Part shown: one piece after another, positions 35,543 to 45,690 of the stretch
Layout: each line of letters opens with the position of its first letter
How positions within the stretch are numbered: the stretch's first letter is position 1
Origin: Neoconidiobolus thromboides FSU 785
Lineage: Eukaryota; Entomophthoromycota; Entomophthoromycetes; Entomophthorales; Neoconidiobolaceae
Assembly: GCA_025603075.1 (NCBI GenBank)
Contig: MU626381.1
Location: 1-62,102, forward strand
Length of the DNA stretch: 62,102 bases
Direction of reading: 5' to 3'
Notes under the pieces: generated by a model
Told to the model about the DNA's origin: nothing
Databases searched by the model: none
What the model saw: the letters and a program-made list of their open reading frames with translations, nothing else
Made by a program: the position numbers and the translations under genes

Positions 35543-36559
35543 TTATTCTACTTTACCTTCAGACATTAATTCTGGATTCGGTTTAGCATCTGAAGATTTA
35601 AATTCAGGTGAATTTGGTACAGGTTTTAATGGTGGCTCTGCTTTGTCGCTAGGTGGTGGTGACGATTCACTACTGAGTGTTGGTGGCGGTAAAGTTTGAG
35701 TTATTGAACTTGGTTCTTTTTTATGCTCAATAGTTGTAGGTTGTGTAACTTCACTTTTTACTTCAGTAGAAGTAGGTTGTGTAACTTCACTTTTTACTTC
35801 AGTAGAAGTAGGTTGTGTAACTTCACTTTTTACTTCAGTAGAAGTAGGTTGTATAACTTCACTTTTTACTTCGGCAGAGGTAGGTTGTCCAGCCTCACTT
35901 TTTATTTCGGGAGGTAGAGATTGAGTTGTTTCATTTTTTACTTCAGGGGGTGGAGATTGGGTTGTTTCATTTTTTACTTCAACAGAGGTAGGCTGCGCTG
36001 AAGTTGGCTGGGCGGTTTCCTCTTTTGGTTGAGTAGGAGAAGCTTGGGGTGATTCCAAAGGCGGAGTATAATTAACTGTTGGTTGAGATGAAGCAGGAGA
36101 AGCACTAGTACTAGCTACTGCGTCTCCCTTGCCTTCTTCTACTTTTGGAAAATTTGTTGCTTGTGTAGTATTTGCTTCGACTGGAGTAGAAGCATTGATG
36201 CTGTTTACTTTGCTTATTATAGTATTTGATGCATTTGATACTACTGGGGCGGGAGTAGATGGTATTACTTTTGAAGCACTATTTTCAGATGCTTGAAGAG
36301 TACTTTGAGGAACATTGGCTGAGTTTACTTGTTTAGCAGGTTCTGTTATTAATGTTGGGGTACTTGCTGGTACTATAGCTGATACAGATAATGCGGAGGT
36401 TGTTGGTGCTAGTGAAGATATTGGTAACCCTTTTGCATCAAAACCAACAGTAAACTTCTCTGGATGCCACATACCATCATCAAAACTTAAACAATGTTTG
36501 AAATGGATTATAGTAATCAACAAATTAATTATAATCGATGAATTATGAATAAATTTCAT
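35543..36559 (-). CDS. Secreted Thr/Pro/Ser-rich repeat protein
   Basis: Intronless, 338 aa. A hydrophobic signal peptide spans about residues 8-24 (cleavage near HCLS|FDDG). The mature N-terminus FDDGMWHPEKFTVGFDAKGL is the only complex part. The rest is Ser/Thr/Pro/Glu/Ala-rich, with 12-residue repeats close to EVKSEVTQPTST (about residues 190-275), encoded by 36-bp tandem units. There is no C-terminal hydrophobic GPI signal. It looks like a secreted or wall-associated, heavily O-glycosylated protein; no function can be assigned. Codon use in the repeat is uniform, suggesting recent amplification. Confidence 0.75.
   Translation of the reverse strand: MKFIHNSSIIINLLITIIHFKHCLSFDDGMWHPEKFTVGFDAKGLPISSLAPTTSALSVSAIVPASTPTLITEPAKQVNSANVPQSTLQASENSASKVIPSTPAPVVSNASNTIISKVNSINASTPVEANTTQATNFPKVEEGKGDAVASTSASPASSQPTVNYTPPLESPQASPTQPKEETAQPTSAQPTSVEVKNETTQSPPPEVKNETTQSLPPEIKSEAGQPTSAEVKSEVIQPTSTEVKSEVTQPTSTEVKSEVTQPTSTEVKSEVTQPTTIEHKKEPSSITQTLPPPTLSSESSPPPSDKAEPPLKPVPNSPEFKSSDAKPNPELMSEGKVE
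35725..35990. repeat. 36-bp coding minisatellite
   Basis: Tandem units of about 36 bp, read on the plus strand as GTAACTTCACTTTTTACTTC plus the following AGTAGAAGTAGGTTGT. Three are nearly identical (about 35740-35850), flanked by decaying units. They code for 12-residue EVKSE-x-x-QPTS-x repeats on the minus strand. Boundaries are approximate. Confidence 0.85.
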
Positions 36560-37578
36560 TGTATAGCAGATGTATTTTATTATAAATTTGCGAAACTTAA
36601 ATTGAAGTTCAAAGTAAAAATTGCTTATATTTATATTATTCCTTTATTTCAATATGTTGTTTTTAGTTTCCTCAATCGCTTGATCACTAACATATTTAGT
36701 TTGGATTCTATATTTTAATTTCATTCGAGTTATACTGTTGTTACAAATTATATTGCATCATTAAATTTAACTGTAAAACTTAAACTTTTTATACTACTAT
36801 TAAATAAAGAAATAGTATAGAAATTCCTATATTTGGATAAAAATGCAAGACTTGATACATCAAATTAATATTATTAATCAAAAAATCAAAATGAGTAAAA
36901 GAGTCATAATCAATATTTAAAAAAGACCTTTGCTGGCATTTGGTAAGATTTAATTATTAAAAATTAAGATAGTGAAAGTAATTATGATAACAAATTGCTC
37001 TAATATATAAATATATTGTAAAGTATAACGTAAATACAATACAATATTATATATATTTTAAAAATGAATAGCTGTTTTAAAAAGCTGCGGTTTGTTTATG
37101 GGTTTTAAATAACAACTTATTTTTAACATTTGAATTCTTTAGAATATAAATTTAAATAATTAAGATAGTTATTTAAAGGTATTAATTTAAATACAAATAA
37201 TACTTTATTGATGTATAGTTTAAGGATAAGCCTTTTGACTCAATAATTTTCCTTTATAATACACTTTTTTTAATACATATGAAAACTAGTAGTAAAATAA
37301 TAAGTTTATAAACTTCACAGTGCTTTATTTTAAATTAAACATCTTATTTATTTTGTAAAGTGTATTATTACTCTTCTATAAAAATTGAAGGGGAAGGAAC
37401 TTGACAGTTAATGATTGGTAGAAATTGGTAAAATTGGGATTGATAAATGATTCTAAATAAAAATTCGAAGCTAAGCAAAATAGCATATTGAAATAAATAA
37501 TTTGGTTCTCCTTTTTAAACTCAATTTAGCCAAAAAATTATATTAATAGCACTGATTTTATAATTATCTTTTATTAAA
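36560..37578. other. Intergenic, nothing recognised
   Basis: About 1 kb of A+T-rich spacer between two divergent genes. It must hold both promoters, but I see no motif I can defend. Confidence 0.5.
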
Positions 37579-40056
37579 ATGATTGAGTTTTATAAATCTG
37601 ATAAGTTAATTATAGGTTCTTTTGAAGAGGAGGATAAAGAATTTCTTCTTTCAATTCCATTAATGAAAAACCCAAAATCAAATACAAGGTGGTGCATAAC
37701 TTCAGAACAAAGTAAAAAGAAAAAGAAGTCGAAAAACACAGTCAAAATTGAAGAAGTTGAGAGTGATGAAGCTAAGAGTGTCGAAATTAAAGATGAAGCC
37801 AAAGATATTGTTGGTGTTAAGGAAGTTGAAAGTGAAGTCGGAGATAGTATACTAATAAAAAAAGTCGAAAATAAGATAAGGAATAGTGTCAATAATGAAG
37901 TAGTAAAAAAAGAAATCGAAAAGCAGGTTAAAAGTGAAACCCAAAGAAGTGCTGATAATAAAGAAGTTGATAACAAAGAAGTTGAAAATAAAGCCCAAAA
38001 TAGTACTAGTAATAAAGTAATCAAAGGTGAAGTTAAAAGTAATGTTAAAAGTGAGGAAGTTAGAAATGAAGCTAAAAGTGAAGTCAGAAGTAGTGATAAT
38101 ATTAAAGAAGTTGGAAAAGAGATCAGAAATAGTAATGAAGCTAAAGAAGTTAAAAGTGAAGAAGCCAAATTAAACCCTAAGTCTGTAAAATTTTCGTTCG
38201 CAAACATCGTTTCAAAAAGCGATAAAAGAGAAGATATTAATAATAAACCAAAAGTAAACGGCAATAAGAATGAGTCAATCCCTAAAAACGATACTGAGAA
38301 TCCAGTTGATGTAATTAATGCTAAAAAGCAAAATAATAATTTAGATAAAAAAAGCAATCCTGTTAAAGCAACCAGTAGTAAAGTTAATAACGAGACCAAA
38401 GATATCAATAAAGATTCAAAACCAACTAATGGTGTAAAAAATGGTATACATAATAAAAACAACGTTTTAGAAAACCAAACAAGGATTGAATCCGAAAATA
38501 AACTGCAGAATGGTCAAGGTGTAAATAAGCCTTTAAAAACTGGACCAAAGGAAATAAATGGAAAAGATATTAAGGCGAAAGACGCTAAAAGAAAGGAAGC
38601 TAACGAGAAGGAAACCAACCTAAAGGAAGTCAACGGAGAAGAAAAAAACGATAAGGGAATAAATGCAAAGGAAATTAACGATAAGGAAGACAATGTAAGT
38701 GAAACTAACGGAAAAGAGGCTTCTAGTCCAAACCAACAAAAGAGTCCAGTTGGCCCTATCAAAAAAGCACCATTTAGTTGGGCAAAAGTAGTATCTAAAA
38801 CCCCTGATAATAAACAGTCCATTGTTATATCAGGAAATACTGTAAAATTTAATGAATCTACTATAGCACCATCAATTCCAAAAGGCTCTATCAATAAAAG
38901 AGCACAAAACATAGTTGAGCTTTTTAATGATGTTAAAATATTTACTAAAAATTCAACTATTGCTTCACGTGGAATCATAAATCATAATTTACTATGTTAT
39001 GCTAATTCTACTTTACAAGCTTTATTACATTGTCCACCTTTTTTCAATTTGCTACGTATGATAGCACCTGTCGTTAAAGTACCTCAAAATAGTAATACAT
39101 TAGATGCCCCTATATTAACCGCATTACTTGAATTCTATGAAGAATATAAAAACATACCAAAACATGGATACATTGAACCCATTCATCCCTCTTTTATCAT
39201 TAGTATTGTAAAAAGTTTAGGGGAACGATTTAAAACTCAAATTGGACAACAAGAAGATGCCCATGAATTTTTAGATATTTTATTGAATGGTTTAGATGAA
39301 GAATTTCTTTCAATTTTTAAAAAAGGGGATTTTAAAATGAATAGTAAAATATTACAACAAAAAGATATTGTTATTCACATTACTAAAGAAATGAATAGTA
39401 TGGATATAGAAGAAGATGGAGATGATTGGGTAGGTGTTGGTGCGAAAAATAAACAATTTATAGATCGTGGTTTTAAAATGGTTAATACTCCAATTACTGC
39501 TTTGTTCTCTTGTATTTACAGTAGCACATTAAAATGTACTGGAGAAAAGCCTAAAGTAAGTCATAATTCATCAATTTATTTGCAATTAGAAATAGAACCA
39601 TCGCATATTGATTCTGTTGAAGATGCTATTATTCATTTACTTGAACCTGAAACAATTGAAGAAAAAGGTTCTATTACAACAACAAAGCAAGTAAGTATTA
39701 AAGCCTTACCACCAATACTTGTATTGCAACTTAAAAATGTGAATTATGATCCGCTCTATGGTCAAGTTAAAATTAAAAAAGAATTAGATTATCCATTAGT
39801 ATTAACTATTCCACCTCCAGAAGTATCCTTAAAAAGTAAATCAATACCGCCAACACAATATAAATTAATTTCAGTAATTTATCACCATGGTAATGAAGCT
39901 ATGGCAGGTCATTATACATGTGATGTAAGATATGGCGATGATGCTTGGTTTTATTTCAATGATGAGTTAGTAGAAAAACTTAAACCAGAAAGCGTGGGTA
40001 CAAGTGAACATACCTATGATGGTTCCCCTTATTTATTATTTTATCAAAGGGTTTAA
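37579..40056 (+). CDS. Ubiquitin carboxyl-terminal hydrolase, USP10/Ubp3-like
   Basis: Intronless, 825 aa. The C-terminal half (about residues 455-825) is a USP catalytic domain. The Cys box is GIINHNLLCYANSTLQALLH with nucleophile C473. Other parts are QQEDAHEFLDILLNGLDEEF and the His box YHHGNEAMAGHYTCDV with H778, then WFYFNDE. The sequence resembles USP10/Ubp3, deubiquitinases acting in ER-Golgi traffic, ribophagy and stress granules. The N-terminal 400 residues are low-complexity, Lys/Glu/Asn/Val-rich with degenerate repeats such as VKSEEVRNEAKSEV, and hold two copies of a motif FSxAxxVSK (FSFANIVSK near 205 and FSWAKVVSK near 400). Usually Gly-Asn-Ser precedes the catalytic Cys; here it is Asn-Leu-Leu. 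Confidence 0.88.
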   Translation: MIEFYKSDKLIIGSFEEEDKEFLLSIPLMKNPKSNTRWCITSEQSKKKKKSKNTVKIEEVESDEAKSVEIKDEAKDIVGVKEVESEVGDSILIKKVENKIRNSVNNEVVKKEIEKQVKSETQRSADNKEVDNKEVENKAQNSTSNKVIKGEVKSNVKSEEVRNEAKSEVRSSDNIKEVGKEIRNSNEAKEVKSEEAKLNPKSVKFSFANIVSKSDKREDINNKPKVNGNKNESIPKNDTENPVDVINAKKQNNNLDKKSNPVKATSSKVNNETKDINKDSKPTNGVKNGIHNKNNVLENQTRIESENKLQNGQGVNKPLKTGPKEINGKDIKAKDAKRKEANEKETNLKEVNGEEKNDKGINAKEINDKEDNVSETNGKEASSPNQQKSPVGPIKKAPFSWAKVVSKTPDNKQSIVISGNTVKFNESTIAPSIPKGSINKRAQNIVELFNDVKIFTKNSTIASRGIINHNLLCYANSTLQALLHCPPFFNLLRMIAPVVKVPQNSNTLDAPILTALLEFYEEYKNIPKHGYIEPIHPSFIISIVKSLGERFKTQIGQQEDAHEFLDILLNGLDEEFLSIFKKGDFKMNSKILQQKDIVIHITKEMNSMDIEEDGDDWVGVGAKNKQFIDRGFKMVNTPITALFSCIYSSTLKCTGEKPKVSHNSSIYLQLEIEPSHIDSVEDAIIHLLEPETIEEKGSITTTKQVSIKALPPILVLQLKNVNYDPLYGQVKIKKELDYPLVLTIPPPEVSLKSKSIPPTQYKLISVIYHHGNEAMAGHYTCDVRYGDDAWFYFNDELVEKLKPESVGTSEHTYDGSPYLLFYQRV

Positions 40057-40505
40057 TAATATAAAATTTAAGGCTGTAATGGCTGAGTAGTAGATATTTT
40101 TTTTATAATGTGATGTCAAGTAAAAATAAAGAATTAATAGTTATCATTTAAATAGTAATAATATTTTTAATTTATTTTATAAAATTATTAATTTTTGTAT
40201 TTTTTCATTCTAATAAAAAATTAATTTAATTCTACCTCCCATTTATCACATTTTGAGGATTGAGCCTTGATAAGATCAAAAAGATGTGCTACTTGCTATC
40301 CATGTGTAACAGTCATTAAATGGGACTTCATACTAGGACCTGCCTGAGGGCGTTAAATTAAATTGACATGAAATAAAATTGACTGCATAAACTTTGATTA
40401 AGTATACTTTAAAAAAATAATTCCATTGGTTAGTTACTAAAGCTTCAAAACTAAACTTAGCAACACACTCATTTTTTATTTTTTTCAAAAAAAACTCCAA
40501 AAAAA
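40057..40505. other. Intergenic, nothing recognised
   Basis: About 450 bp of spacer between two plus-strand genes. A less A+T-rich patch near 40235-40350 does not stay open in any frame. Confidence 0.5.
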
Positions 40506-41198
40506 ATGCCCAAAATTATATTTTGTAGGAAATGTAATAATATGACCTACCCGCGGATAGTGCGGGAAACTTCTAATTTATGTTATTTTTGTATCAAATG
40601 CCAAGCGGCCGCTTTAGGTAGTGAAAATTGTGTTTATCATCATCAAATATCGCATGTACCTAGTGAGTCTAAAATGGTAGTACCTGAACTTGGTGCGGAT
40701 TTTACTTTACCTAGAAACTCAGGTGAAAAATGTCCAAAATGTGATGCACCAGAGCCTGTATTTTTCCAAAGTAATTCAAAACACAAAGAAACTACTATGG
40801 TATTGTACTATGTTTGTTCAAGAAATAAATGTTCTCATCGTTGGAATACTAAACCAGCTAAAAAGAAAGAAGAAAGAGAAGATAAAGACTTGGAAGAATT
40901 TGAAGGAGAGAATAACAATGAGGATATGAGAGGTAATGATACAATTAATGATATTGTCAATGAACCAGATTATGAAGATGATAATTACCAAGATGACGAT
41001 AATATTTTTGAACCAAACTCTCAAGATGAAGATATAATTCAAGAAGACATTATCAAAAAAGAAAAGGATGAAAAAGCGATAGAAAATAATGAAAATAATC
41101 CAATAATAAATAATGAAGCTGATGAAAGTCAAGAGTTAAATGAAGTGGATTTTGAAGATTATGATATTAAAGAAGAAGGTTATGGAGGTGATTTCTAA
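40506..41198 (+). CDS. RPB9: RNA polymerase II subunit RPB9 with long acidic tail
   Basis: Intronless, 230 aa; RPB9 is usually 110-125 aa. Residues 1-115 are a full RPB9: first zinc ribbon FCRKCNNMTYPR and FCIKCQ, linker VPELGADFTLPR, second ribbon CPKCDAPEPVFFQS, then HKETTMVLYYVC and CSHRW. The loop lacks the DE catalytic pair of the Pol III paralog RPC11, so this is the Pol II subunit, which affects start-site choice, fidelity and TFIIS-stimulated cleavage. Residues 116-230 form an extension of Glu, Asp and Asn after a basic KPAKKKEERE hinge, ending in EDYDIKEEGYGGDF. The frame stays open and coding-like throughout, so it is not a missed intron. Confidence 0.92.
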   Translation: MPKIIFCRKCNNMTYPRIVRETSNLCYFCIKCQAAALGSENCVYHHQISHVPSESKMVVPELGADFTLPRNSGEKCPKCDAPEPVFFQSNSKHKETTMVLYYVCSRNKCSHRWNTKPAKKKEEREDKDLEEFEGENNNEDMRGNDTINDIVNEPDYEDDNYQDDDNIFEPNSQDEDIIQEDIIKKEKDEKAIENNENNPIINNEADESQELNEVDFEDYDIKEEGYGGDF

Positions 41199-41353
41199 TT
41201 CTTTTGACTAGGCAGTAGATAAAATTTAAAATATTTTCTTTTAAACTAATTTTTTAACTTAACTTATTTCTAATATATTATTATTTTTGTTTTACTTAAA
41301 CGTATATTCAATAATTTAAAATATAAACAAAATCAAATTATAAACAATAAAAG

Positions 41354-42477
41354 TTAAGCTTCTATTTTATTAAAATGAGAAAATAAATCAGTCAATAATT
41401 GTTGAATAGCAAATTGTATAATTTGATAAACAATAGTTTGTTGTTCTTCAGACAGCTTATCTAAAGATAAAATATCTTCATCATTCTTATTAATTAAAGT
41501 TGTAATAGATTTTGGAAGAAATTGCGAAAAGTTATAAATTATAGGTAATTTTAAGGCAGGATCATATAAAGTCAAACAAAACAAAATATCCGTTTCATTA
41601 TCTTCAATTACCTTCATATTGATAATTTGAATACATAAATAAAATATACTTTCTTTGGTTGGTATCATTAATTGAGTTTCTAAATTTTTAAATAAGTTAT
41701 TGTTCTTTTGTTCTTTATCTTCTTTTAATACTTGGTTCTCTTTTTGTAACTCATAGCTAATATTCGCTTTTTCAACTTTAAACTAAACAATTAATTAATT
41801 AATTAATATTAATATATAAATTAAGCTTACTTTAGCAACATTATAACCTTCATTTAAACCTGGAGCAGGAACATCCAATAATTTCAAAGTATCATTATTT
41901 AATCCACTTCCTTCATTAGTTAGTAACTTTCTACCATCTTTAATAACAATTTTTTTAAAGTTAGCTTTATCATCTAGTATATGATCCCATAACTGTTGAA
42001 TGTCATTTTGAATCATTGTAACGTCTTGATTACAAATTAGATAAATAGTTAATTGATTAATATATTCCGTTGGACTTTTTAATGTATTCATTACATTTGT
42101 TACTGACTCTTTTGTTAACTCTTTAATTTCACTCCCTAAAATATAACTTTCTTTAATAAAATAAAAAACAAAATCATAATAAACTTGCCTAATTTGTTGA
42201 TAGTTGTATTTAAATAAGCAGTATTCGGACTGGTTTGTACTTTTTCACTTAATTCATTAATAGCACTTCTTACTGAAGTTAAATTCGTTTGTAAATATTG
42301 CATATTTTGATTATCTTGAATCACTTTAGTAGCACTTCCCCACAACCCTGAAAAACTCCAATTATTTTGTGACATTTCATTGTCTTTTAGATCCTTTTTC
42401 TCGTCTTTTACATCTTTTATGTCCTCCTTTACTTGCTTTATCTCCTCTTTTACTTCTTTATTATTGTTATTTTCCAT
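41354..42477 (-). CDS. Mtc1/DUF5427-like protein
   Basis: Three exons (introns 42136-42188 and 41783-41830) give 340 aa. The N-terminus is a Lys/Glu/Asp repeat (about 35 residues), then NNWSFSGLWGSATKVIQDNQ, similar to the Trp-rich W-x-x-LW-x-SA segment of fungal Mtc1 proteins. The C-terminal domain has FCLTLYDPALKLPIIYNFSQ, which fits the Y/L-DP-x-x-x-x-I pattern of that family. Mtc1 is a poorly understood fungal protein, named for a telomere-capping genetic interaction and since linked to membrane traffic. The assignment rests on pattern only. The first intron appears to use a GC donor (GCAAGT); no GT donor keeps the frame. Confidence 0.6.
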
Positions 42478-43147
42478 TTTTTAGATTTAACTTGTTTATT
42501 TTTATTAAAATTAAAATGAAGTTAAATTCTAATATTTTGTGATATTTAATTGGATTAAACATTATTTGTAATTTATTTACCATTAACACTATAGTATCAA
42601 TATTTTAATAATATTGAGTTACTACTATTACTATTGAGTTACAAGTAATATTAACAAATCAACATTACTTGAACTATATTAGCTTAGTTTGTTAGTATTT
42701 ATAACCCATGATTTAGAATAATAGTAAATAATCAAGGTGGAACATTCTTTTGTTTAAAAATTAGACAAGATTTTTTTAACTTTTAACTTTAAAAAGTAAT
42801 CAGGTTTTTGAAAGAAAATACTTTCTAAGCCACTTAATTTTTAACATTTCAATGTAAAAGTTTAAATGATAAATTTTTTTTTTAATACTGTGTTTTATTT
42901 AAATAAACATATTTCTTAATATTGTGATATTATTTTATAATTTATTTATTTAACCTTGAAAATTAAATTAGATTAAATTTCTTTTAGCAATTTAAATAAT
43001 AGCATTAAAAACGTAATCAAATTGGGGTCCACAAAATGAGCCATTTGGCTCATTATGAATGATTGGTTCAAATCAATTAAAATTTTATCATAATTCCAAC
43101 TTAAGCCACCAGAAATTTATCTTAATTATTTTTATACTTTTAACAAT
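42478..43147. other. Intergenic, divergent promoter region
   Basis: About 670 bp between two divergent genes, A+T-rich apart from the short patch with the inverted repeat near 43036-43053. Confidence 0.5.
43036..43053. promoter_or_regulatory. Inverted repeat in the VMA1 promoter
   Basis: ATGAGCC-ATTT-GGCTCAT is a perfect 7-bp inverted repeat with a 4-bp loop, about 95-110 bp before the VMA1 start codon, followed within 15 bp by GATTGG, an inverted CCAAT-like core. A dyad like this is a plausible transcription-factor site. No known factor is implied. Confidence 0.4.
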
Positions 43148-45690
43148 ATGGTAAATTAATTAAAATAAAGAATACAAATAAATAATAATATCATACTTAG
43201 GCGGGTGCTTTAGAAAACGCAAAAAAATATTTACCAAAGATTCAAGATGAAGAAAGAGAAAGTCGTTTCGGCTATATTTTTTCAGTTTCTGGTCCAGGTA
43301 AATTAAATTAATTATAAATTGTAAATTAATTTTAACTTTTATTTGATAGTTGTGGTCGCTGAAAAAATGTATGGCTCTGCTATGTATGAATTAGTATGTT
43401 TTATAACGACGTTATTTATCTATGAGTATATTTATTAATATTATCTTTTAAAATAGGTACGTGTAGGCTATGAAGAGTTAGTTGGTGAAGTTATTCGTAT
43501 TGATAGAGATAAAGCTACTATTCAAGTTTATGAAGAAACTTGTAAGGAATAATAAATTAGTTTCATAGAAGAGAAATATTAAAATTTGTTATTTTTAGCT
43601 GGTTTAACTATTGGTGATCCTGTATTAAAAACTGGTAAACCACTTTCGGTTGAACTTGGTCCAGGTAGATAGCAATTTAAGCTATAAACAATCATAATGA
43701 CTTACTAATTTTGTTTTATTTCAGGTTTAATGGAAAATATTTTTGATGGTATTCAGCGTCCATTAAAGGTAAGTTATATTTATATATTGATAGTGTAATA
43801 CTGATATAATTTTTTATTAGGCTATTCAAGATCAAAGTGAAAGTATTTATATTCCACGTGGTGTTGCTACTACTGCTTTAGATAAAACTATTTCTTGGGA
43901 TTTTTCTCCAACTGATTTTAAAGTAATTTGATATTGTAGCATTGTAATATATTTATTAATTTATTATAAATAATAGGTTGGTGATCATATTACCGGTGGT
44001 GATATTTTCGGCAGTATTTTTGAGAATTCTCTCTTGAAGAATCATTCAATTATTTTACCACCTAAAGCACTTGGTACTGTTACTTATATTGCTCCAAAAG
44101 GACAATATACTATTGATGTAAATATAAATCATAATTAATTTAATAACAATGACTAAATAATTACTCTTTAAACAGGATACTGTTTTAGAAGTTGAATTCA
44201 ATGGTGTAACTAATAAATATACTATGATGCATACTTGGCCAGTACGTTCCCCAAGGCCAGTAGCTGAAAAATTAGCAGCTAATCATCCACTTTTAACTGG
44301 GCAACGTGTACTTGATGCTCTTTTCCCGTAATTTGATTTGGATATTTTATTATGTATATTTTGTTTAAATAATTATTTAGTTGTGTACAAGGTGGCACTA
44401 CCGCTATCCCAGGCGCTTTTGGATGTGGTAAAACTGTAATTTCTCAATCCCTTTCAAAATATTCCAACTCTGATATCATTATTTATGTTGGTTGTGGTGA
44501 ACGTGGTAATGAGATGGCTGAAGTATTAATGGATTTCCCAGAAGTAAGAATATCACTTAGTTTAATAATACCATAGTTTATTAATTGATTTTAACTTAAT
44601 AATTAGTTATCTGTTGCCATTGATGGTCAACAAGAATCTATCATGAAGCGTACTACTTTAGTAGCTAATACATCTAATATGCCTGTAGCTGCCCGTGAAG
44701 CTTCTATTTATACTGGTATTACTCTTTCTGAATATTTCCGTGATATGGGACGTAATGTTGCTATGATGGCTGATTCCACTTCTCGTTGGGCTGAAGCTTT
44801 ACGTGAAATTTCGGGTCGTTTAGCTGAAATGCCTGCTGATTCTGGTTATCCAGCCTACCTTGGTGCCCGTCTTGCTTCTTTCTATGAGCGTGCTGGTAAA
44901 GTCACTTGTTTAGGTAATCCAAGACGTGAAGGTAGTGTTAGTGTAGTTGGTGCTGTATCGCCACCAGGTGGTGATTTCTCTGATCCAGTTACTTCAGCTA
45001 CTTTAGGTATTGTACAAGTGTTTTGGGGCTTAGATAAAAAATTAGCTCAACGTAAACATTTCCCTTCTGTTAATTGGTCCCAATCTTATTCTAAGTACAT
45101 GAAGGCACTTGAACCTTATTATGAAAAAGCAGATTCTGAATTCATTGGATTACGTACTAAATGTAAAGAAATTCTTCAAATGGAAGAAGATCTTTCTGAA
45201 ATTGTACAATTGGTAGGAAAGGTAAATTCGGTTTGTAATAAAAACAATGAATGTTTATTAATATTATTTTAATAGAGTGCTTTAGCTGAAAGTGATAAGA
45301 TTACTTTAGAAGTAGCACGTATTATTAAAGATGATTTCTTACAACAAAATGGGTATTCATCATATGATAAATATTGCCCATTTTATAAAACAGTCTGGTT
45401 ATTACGTAATATGATTAGCTTTTATAGAGAGGCTACTCACGCAGTTGAAGTAACTAATAACCAAATTACATGGGCTAAAATTCGTGATTCTATGGGTGAT
45501 TTACTTTATAAATTATCATCTATGAAATTTGAGGTAAAATCTATTGTTACAAAATTTATAAATATGCGATAATATTTAATATTTTATTTTATTAATTTAG
45601 GATCCTGCTGATGGTGAAGAAGTATTAGTTTCTCGTTATCAAAACCTTCAAAAAGAAATTGAAGAACGATTCCGTCAACTTGTAGATTAA
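43148..45690 (+). CDS. VMA1: V-type proton ATPase catalytic subunit A
   Basis: Thirteen coding exons give 619 aa. Introns: 43151-43200, 43298-43349, 43394-43456, 43542-43598, 43665-43724, 43769-43820, 43923-43976, 44118-44175, 44328-44380, 44544-44606, 45222-45275 and 45534-45600. The first coding exon is the ATG alone. The product reads [20 protein letters not shown], then [37 protein letters not shown] and [14 protein letters not shown]. The P-loop is GAFGCGKT (256-263), and [20 protein letters not shown] and [20 protein letters not shown] follow. It is the ATP-hydrolysing subunit of the vacuolar and endosomal proton pump. There is no intein, unlike budding yeast VMA1. Codon bias toward GGT/GCT/CGT fits high expression. 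Confidence 0.97.

Noticed and set aside
37590-38978. Long minus-strand open frames of 290 and 154 codons rich in Leu and Ser
   Set aside because: They are antisense to the Lys/Glu-rich arm of the USP10-like gene. AAA, GAA and GTT codons read backward give TTT, TTC and AAC, so stops are rare by composition.
43148-45690. Intein within V-ATPase subunit A
   Set aside because: Budding yeast VMA1 carries one, but here the region after the P-loop is continuous once introns are removed.
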